From Spirosoma sp. (GTDB lineage: Bacteria; Bacteroidota; Bacteroidia; Cytophagales; Spirosomataceae), in contig JAQBNX010000398.1 in assembly GCA_028288385.1 (NCBI GenBank), positions 1-10,973 on the forward strand: a stretch of 10,973 nucleotides of DNA, read 5' to 3'. Every line of letters starts with the position of its first letter. Position 1 is the first letter of the stretch. Shown here one piece after another: positions 6,870 through 10,973 of this stretch. A program made the translations under genes and the position numbers. The notes beneath the pieces were generated by a model. That model was not told the DNA's origin and did no database searches. It was given only the letters and a program-made list of their open reading frames with translations.

Positions 6870-7664
6870 ATGATTTCATCCGTACGATTAATCCTCTACC
6901 AGGGGAATGACTTCCTGATAGACGCAGTCTCCGGTAGCGAGTACGATTACTTTACCTGGATAGCCTGGCAAATGTGCCCCTTCAATGAAGACGTAGCGGT
7001 TTTCAGATTTTATTGCCCAGACTGGTTGGCCAACCCGCCAGTCTGGCAGGCCATGCTTCAGCCTGATGAAATCCAGCGAGCACAGCGGTATCGGCGTCAG
7101 GAGGATCGGTTCCGATCGCTGTACGCGCGAAGTTTATTGAGGGTCCTGCTCGGAAAATACCTGAATCAGCCCGCTTTGGCTGTTCATCTGACAAGGGGTA
7201 TGAACAACAAACCCAAATTAGTCGACGATTCGGGATGGTATTTCAATACGGCTCATTCCGGCAACTGGATAGTCTTGGCCATTGGCAAAACCGAGATTGG
7301 CGTCGATGTGGAAGCCATAAAGGCCGACTTTCCTTTTGAAGATGTTCTTCCGTTTAGCTTCAATGCGCAGGAACGGCTGACTATTGAACAGGCAGAACAG
7401 GGTCGACTCCGTTTTTACGAGTTATGGATCCGTAAAGAAGCCCTTGTTAAGGCGACCGGACAGGGCATCGGCCCTGATTTTACCGACATTGCTTCCAGAT
7501 TAGGCGCCGTTTGGGAAACCACGTATCGAATGGATGCTGGCGACGCCTGGACGGTTGGTGGTTTTACGGTTGACAAAGGGTATCCGGGAGCCGTAGCCTA
7601 TAAACCACTTGCCGCCACTCCCAGATTTTATACTCTCGATTCAGGTCTATTAGCTCCTCAATAA
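6870..7664 (+). CDS. Sfp-type 4'-phosphopantetheinyl transferase
   Basis: The enzyme moves the 4'-phosphopantetheine arm from coenzyme A to a serine on carrier proteins, activating NRPS or PKS carriers. The longest frame gives 264 residues. Visible family motifs are the coenzyme A-binding stretch GMNNKPKL (110-117), FNTAHSG with H129 (130s in most homologues), the Mg-binding GVDVE (D146 and E148), and WIRKEALVKATGQGI (186-200) with E190 and K194. Sfp-type enzymes are usually about 220-240 residues. The ATG at 6972 (Met35, MCPFNEDVAVFRFY) places the first beta strand exactly where Sfp begins, so residues 1-34 may not be translated. It lies 150 bases upstream of the NRPS on the same strand, a standard pairing in which the PPTase primes that synthetase. 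No defect is seen in the catalytic residues. Confidence 0.93.
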   Translation: MISSVRLILYQGNDFLIDAVSGSEYDYFTWIAWQMCPFNEDVAVFRFYCPDWLANPPVWQAMLQPDEIQRAQRYRRQEDRFRSLYARSLLRVLLGKYLNQPALAVHLTRGMNNKPKLVDDSGWYFNTAHSGNWIVLAIGKTEIGVDVEAIKADFPFEDVLPFSFNAQERLTIEQAEQGRLRFYELWIRKEALVKATGQGIGPDFTDIASRLGAVWETTYRMDAGDAWTVGGFTVDKGYPGAVAYKPLAATPRFYTLDSGLLAPQ

Positions 7665-7814
7665 TTAATCGCACACCATTTATTCCGTGCGCAACCGCAG
7701 GGTTGACGCTCACAGTCGCCAATCCTGTGTTAGTTGCCTTTAGGAGAAATGAGTTAATTTGGCAGGGCAACCATCAACGGGGTTGTAATTTTAGCGTCTA
7801 CTGCCGCTTTCCCA
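7665..7814 (+). promoter_or_regulatory. PPTase-NRPS spacer with two weak hairpins and a candidate promoter
   Basis: The spacer contains CAACC-GCAG-GGTTG (7692-7705, extendable with bulges to 7687-7713) and a second CAACC ... GGTTG (7768-7785) followed by TAATTTTA. Because the arms are identical, they could also pair crosswise. A Bacteroidota-like promoter is possible: TTG at 7734 and TTAATTTG at 7754-7761, spaced 17, against TTG...TAnnTTTG. There is also a three-codon frame ATG-AGT-TAA at 7749 preceded by AGGAGAA. The TAA at 7755 closes the NRPS frame upstream, making ATG 7815 the first usable NRPS start. All of these are weak individually. Confidence 0.28.
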
Positions 7815-10800
7815 ATGACTTTCAACTGCTTTGTAATTGGCGAGGGTACGCTGCTGATTGAATGCGCAACGATTCTGAGCCAGCGTGGCTTTCTGGTCAA
7901 CGGTATTATCAGTGATGACCCTCAGGTACATACCTATTGCCATACAGCTGGGCTACCCTATATTGATTCAGCAGCCGATTGGGCCGCTATCTTAACGGCC
8001 GAGCCCTTCGATTACTTATTCAGTATTGCCAACGGCTCTATTCTTCCGGAAGCGATTTTACGGCTTCCCCGTCTGCATACCGTAAATTATCACGATGGTC
8101 CACTGCCCGCCTATGCGGGGGTAAATGCCACGTTCTGGGCGCTGGTGAACGGTGAAAAAACGCACGGCATAACCTGGCATCTGGTAGACAGGGGCATCGA
8201 TACGGGGGCGATTGTCCGGCAAAACCGATTCCTCATTGAGCCAGACGAAACATCGATAAGCCTTAATATCAAATGTTACGCGGCCGCCGTTGATTCGTTT
8301 CAGAAACTGATCGATGACCTCACGAGCCATAAGCTGATCATTCAGCCGCAGGACCTGACCCAACGTTCCTATTACGCCCGCCATAAATGGCCAGATCTGC
8401 TCATAAACTGGTCCGTATCAGCGGCCGAAATCACCCGGCTGCATCGGGCTCTCGATTTTGGATTTGGGGCAAACCCGTTCGGTTTATTGAAAATCTGGAC
8501 CGGTGATCGGTTCTGGCTGGTCAGCGACGTAGTGGCCACCTCAACAGCATCGCAGCAACCGCCGGGACCGATTGAATCCATTTTGCCCGATATTCTGCTG
8601 GTGGCCACCCGTGACTTTTCGCTCACTCTTAGCAAGATCCGAACTCTGGATGGTGAGCTCCTGTCGATAGCCGCATTTTGTGAGCAGGCTGACCTTGGCA
8701 TTGGGTATGTACTATCGCATCCTGAACCAGCGGTTAGTCAAATCATTCAAACGATCACCGAACAGTGTGCTCGTCATCAGGCGTACTGGGTTAACAAAAG
8801 GCTCTATTTTCAATCCACAACGCTTTCGTGGGCTGCTGAGAAAACTACAACCACTACGCCGATCATTGAACGAATCGATGTCGTGCTGAGTGCAGTGGCA
8901 AAGAAGGCGATTCAACCAGTTAATGAGCCGAGCAACCAGGTCCATCAGCTACTAACGGCGCTACTCATTACGCTGGCGCGGTTGACGAATCAGCCATCGG
9001 TGAGTGTGGGGTACCGATCGCATCAAAGTGCCCAGCTTTCAACGAACTCGGTCGGTTTGTTGGCTGACAGTCTTCCGCTTCAAATTGAATTTGAGTGGGA
9101 ATCAAGCTTTGAGCAGGCGTGTACCCGGGTTCGACAGGCTCAGGCAGAGGTGGATACACACCTGACGTTTGCCCGGGAAACCTGGATAACTCAACCTGCT
9201 TTACAGGCCAGAGCAGGCGAATTTGCCGACAGCGGATACCCTATTCTGGTTTGTCTTGGCAGGCAAGCACTGGCTGGTTCTTTGCCGGGGAAATCAATCA
9301 TGATCGGGGTGCCAGAGAAAGAGGATGGAACCTTTCAAATCGTTTTTGACGCTGGTATCTGGTCAGCATACTGGGTAGCGGAGTTGGTAAACCGGTGGCA
9401 GATTGGGCTGGAGCAGTTGATTAGCCAGCCCAATTTGCCCCTCCGAGCGGTGCACTTACTCACTGGCGACGAACAGAGACAGATCCTGCATGACTGGAAT
9501 GCAACGGCATTTCCGTACCCGCGTGACCAACTCGTTTGTCAACTGGTTGAAACCCAGGTGATGAAAAGGCCTCAGGCGGAAGCGTTACGCTGTGGACCCG
9601 TCGCGCTGACGTATGAGCAACTAAATCAGCGGGCCAATCAACTAGCCCGGTATCTGCAAAAACAAGGCGTAACACCCAATATGCTGGTGGGCCTTTGCTT
9701 GGAGCGCTCACCCGAGATGGTCATTAGTCTGCTGGCTATCCTAAAAGCAGGGGGCGCTTACGTACCCCTTGATCCCAGCTATCCGGCCGCTCGCCTGCAT
9801 CAGTTAATATCGCAAACGGGCGTTCAGCACATCATTACCCGAAAAGCGGAACGGGATCGTCTGCCACCCGAGAACAGATGTATCCTGGTGGACGACGAGG
9901 AATATTTTATCGCCCAGCAAAGCGATCAGAATCTGGCTGTCACAATCAATGCCGAAGCCGTTGCCTATGTCTTATTTACATCCGGGTCGACCGGTCAGCC
10001 AAAGGGCGTCGCGATTTCGCACCGGGCGATCGGGCGAACCGTTCAGGGAGCCAATTACCTGAGGCTTAATGAAACGGTGTGCATGCTCGGGCTGGCCCCA
10101 CTGGCGTTTGATGCCTCCACCCTGGAGATATGGGGAAGTCTGGCAAATGGCGGTCGGCTGGTACTGGTGGCACAGAGCCTCCCATCGCTCGAAGCCATCA
10201 AACAGACCATCCAAACCCATGGGGTCAACACCGCTTTTTTTACAACGGCCTTGTTTAACGTATTAGTCGATAGTGGTATCGATGGCTTAACGACCTTAAC
10301 TCAACTGGCCATCGGTGGGGAAGCAGCTTCGGCCCAGCATGTGGTTCGGGCCAGGCGTCAGTTGCCTGCCTGCCAGATGGTTAACGGCTACGGCCCAACA
10401 GAAAGTACCACCTTTGCCAGTTTTTTCCCGCTTTCGACAACTGGTTGGGAGATGGGTTCCGTACCCATTGGCAGACCCGTCAGTAACACGCAGTTATACA
10501 TTGTCGATTCTTTCCTGAACCCGATGCCAGTGGGGATGCCGGGCGAATTGCTGATTGGCGGTGATGGATTGGCGATAGGGTACCTCAACGAGCCTGATCT
10601 CACCGCAAAGAAGTTCATTGCTAATCCATTCAGCCATCAGGCTGGGGCCCGACTTTATCGAACCGGTGATCTGACCCGCTATCTTGCCGATGGCACCATT
10701 GAGTTCTTGGGTCGGTTGGACGATCAGTTGAAAATACGTGGCTTCCGGATAGAGCCAGCGGAGATTGAACAGGCACTCTGCCGGCACCCAGCGGTTGGTG

Positions 10801-10973
10801 AGGCCCTGGTACTGGCCGATACCTTACCTTCCGGTGTGAAGCGTTTAATAGGCTATGTAGTGCCTAAGGGGAATGCAGTTATTCAGCCGGATAAGTTGCG
10901 GGCTTTCCTGAAAACCACCCTGCCAGATTACCTGATTCCTAATGTACTGGTCCCCCTCAACGCCATTCCGTTA
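7815..10973 (+). CDS. NRPS with N-terminal formyltransferase domain (formyltransferase, partial condensation, adenylation); 3' partial
   Basis: The frame is open for 1053 codons to the right edge. Residues 1-185 are a formyltransferase catalytic domain: VNYHDGPLPAYAG gives N91 and H93, and DRGIDTG gives D129, matching the N-H-D triad that uses 10-formyl-tetrahydrofolate. Residues 195-290 read as the formyltransferase C-terminal subdomain. Residues 318-565 match only the second half of a condensation domain (SVSVGYRS at 395-402, SVGLLADSLPLQI, LLTGDEQRQILHDWNAT); no HHxxxDG motif is present. Residues 580 onward are an adenylation domain: A1 LTYEQLNQRAN (598), A2 LKAGGAYVPLDP (643), A3 LFTSGSTGQPKG (720), A4 FDAST (765), A5 NGYGPTES (857), A6 GELLIGG (910), A7 YRTGDL (948), A8 GRLDDQLKIRGFRIE (966), A9 LPDYLIP (1036). 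The A10 lysine, carrier domain and later modules lie outside. ATG 7815 is the first start after an in-frame TAA. The PPTase just upstream should activate it. LgrA of linear gramicidin is the known precedent for a formylating start module. Confidence 0.93.
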   Translation, partial: MTFNCFVIGEGTLLIECATILSQRGFLVNGIISDDPQVHTYCHTAGLPYIDSAADWAAILTAEPFDYLFSIANGSILPEAILRLPRLHTVNYHDGPLPAYAGVNATFWALVNGEKTHGITWHLVDRGIDTGAIVRQNRFLIEPDETSISLNIKCYAAAVDSFQKLIDDLTSHKLIIQPQDLTQRSYYARHKWPDLLINWSVSAAEITRLHRALDFGFGANPFGLLKIWTGDRFWLVSDVVATSTASQQPPGPIESILPDILLVATRDFSLTLSKIRTLDGELLSIAAFCEQADLGIGYVLSHPEPAVSQIIQTITEQCARHQAYWVNKRLYFQSTTLSWAAEKTTTTTPIIERIDVVLSAVAKKAIQPVNEPSNQVHQLLTALLITLARLTNQPSVSVGYRSHQSAQLSTNSVGLLADSLPLQIEFEWESSFEQACTRVRQAQAEVDTHLTFARETWITQPALQARAGEFADSGYPILVCLGRQALAGSLPGKSIMIGVPEKEDGTFQIVFDAGIWSAYWVAELVNRWQIGLEQLISQPNLPLRAVHLLTGDEQRQILHDWNATAFPYPRDQLVCQLVETQVMKRPQAEALRCGPVALTYEQLNQRANQLARYLQKQGVTPNMLVGLCLERSPEMVISLLAILKAGGAYVPLDPSYPAARLHQLISQTGVQHIITRKAERDRLPPENRCILVDDEEYFIAQQSDQNLAVTINAEAVAYVLFTSGSTGQPKGVAISHRAIGRTVQGANYLRLNETVCMLGLAPLAFDASTLEIWGSLANGGRLVLVAQSLPSLEAIKQTIQTHGVNTAFFTTALFNVLVDSGIDGLTTLTQLAIGGEAASAQHVVRARRQLPACQMVNGYGPTESTTFASFFPLSTTGWEMGSVPIGRPVSNTQLYIVDSFLNPMPVGMPGELLIGGDGLAIGYLNEPDLTAKKFIANPFSHQAGARLYRTGDLTRYLADGTIEFLGRLDDQLKIRGFRIEPAEIEQALCRHPAVGEALVLADTLPSGVKRLIGYVVPKGNAVIQPDKLRAFLKTTLPDYLIPNVLVPLNAIPL

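Noticed and set aside
6670..6879. 69-codon minus-strand frame between the CMD and PPTase genes
   Set aside because: It runs through both arms of the 17-bp hairpin and into the PPTase start, has no family resemblance, and would sit across the ECF41 unit's upstream region. A chance frame is more likely.
8058..10787. Several 63-109 codon frames on both strands
   Set aside because: All are shadows of the NRPS frame, which carries continuous conserved domains with no stop from 7815 to the edge.
1..10973. CRISPR array, tRNA/rRNA genes, insertion sequences, att sites
   Set aside because: No regularly spaced repeats, cloverleaf or rRNA-like sequence, transposase or paired terminal repeats were seen on either strand.

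Overview
The window looks like chromosomal DNA from a Bacteroidota bacterium, most likely of order Cytophagales (Spirosoma-like). The grounds are a Bacteroidota-type DUF2723 / GT117 membrane glycosyltransferase, start codons with A-rich rather than Shine-Dalgarno leaders, and moderate GC. The genus is inferred from protein style; no search was possible.

Left part (1-2507, + strand): the 3' portion of a DUF2723 protein whose start lies before the window, closed by a perfect 15-bp stem-loop. Middle-left (2697-4517, - strand): an unrecognised 7-TM protein with an 18-bp palindrome just upstream, a 94-residue 3-TM protein, and a small exported protein. The last two probably form an operon. The stretch 4518-5104 has no intact gene; it holds what look like decayed coding remnants on both strands.

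Middle (5105-6601, - strand): a two-gene unit with a carboxymuconolactone decarboxylase (CMD/AhpD-like) gene followed by an ECF41-type sigma factor. The sigma factor carries the family hallmarks WLPEP, DGGGK and NPDKL. A TGTCACA element stands upstream of the CMD gene, as expected for the promoter recognised by this sigma family, so the unit is probably autoregulated.

Right part (6870-10973, + strand, divergent from the sigma unit): an Sfp-type 4'-phosphopantetheinyl transferase followed by the start of a non-ribosomal peptide synthetase (NRPS) that runs off the right edge. The NRPS opens with a formyltransferase domain (both subdomains, N-H-D triad present). Next come only the C-terminal half of a condensation domain and an adenylation domain with motifs A1-A9. 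The PPTase would add the phosphopantetheine arm to the carrier domain expected downstream. The formyltransferase domain suggests a formylated starter unit, and the adenylation pocket read by eye is closest to valine-type codes. This biosynthetic start, its divergent intergenic region with a 17-bp hairpin, and the adjacent ECF41 unit are the most interesting parts of the window.
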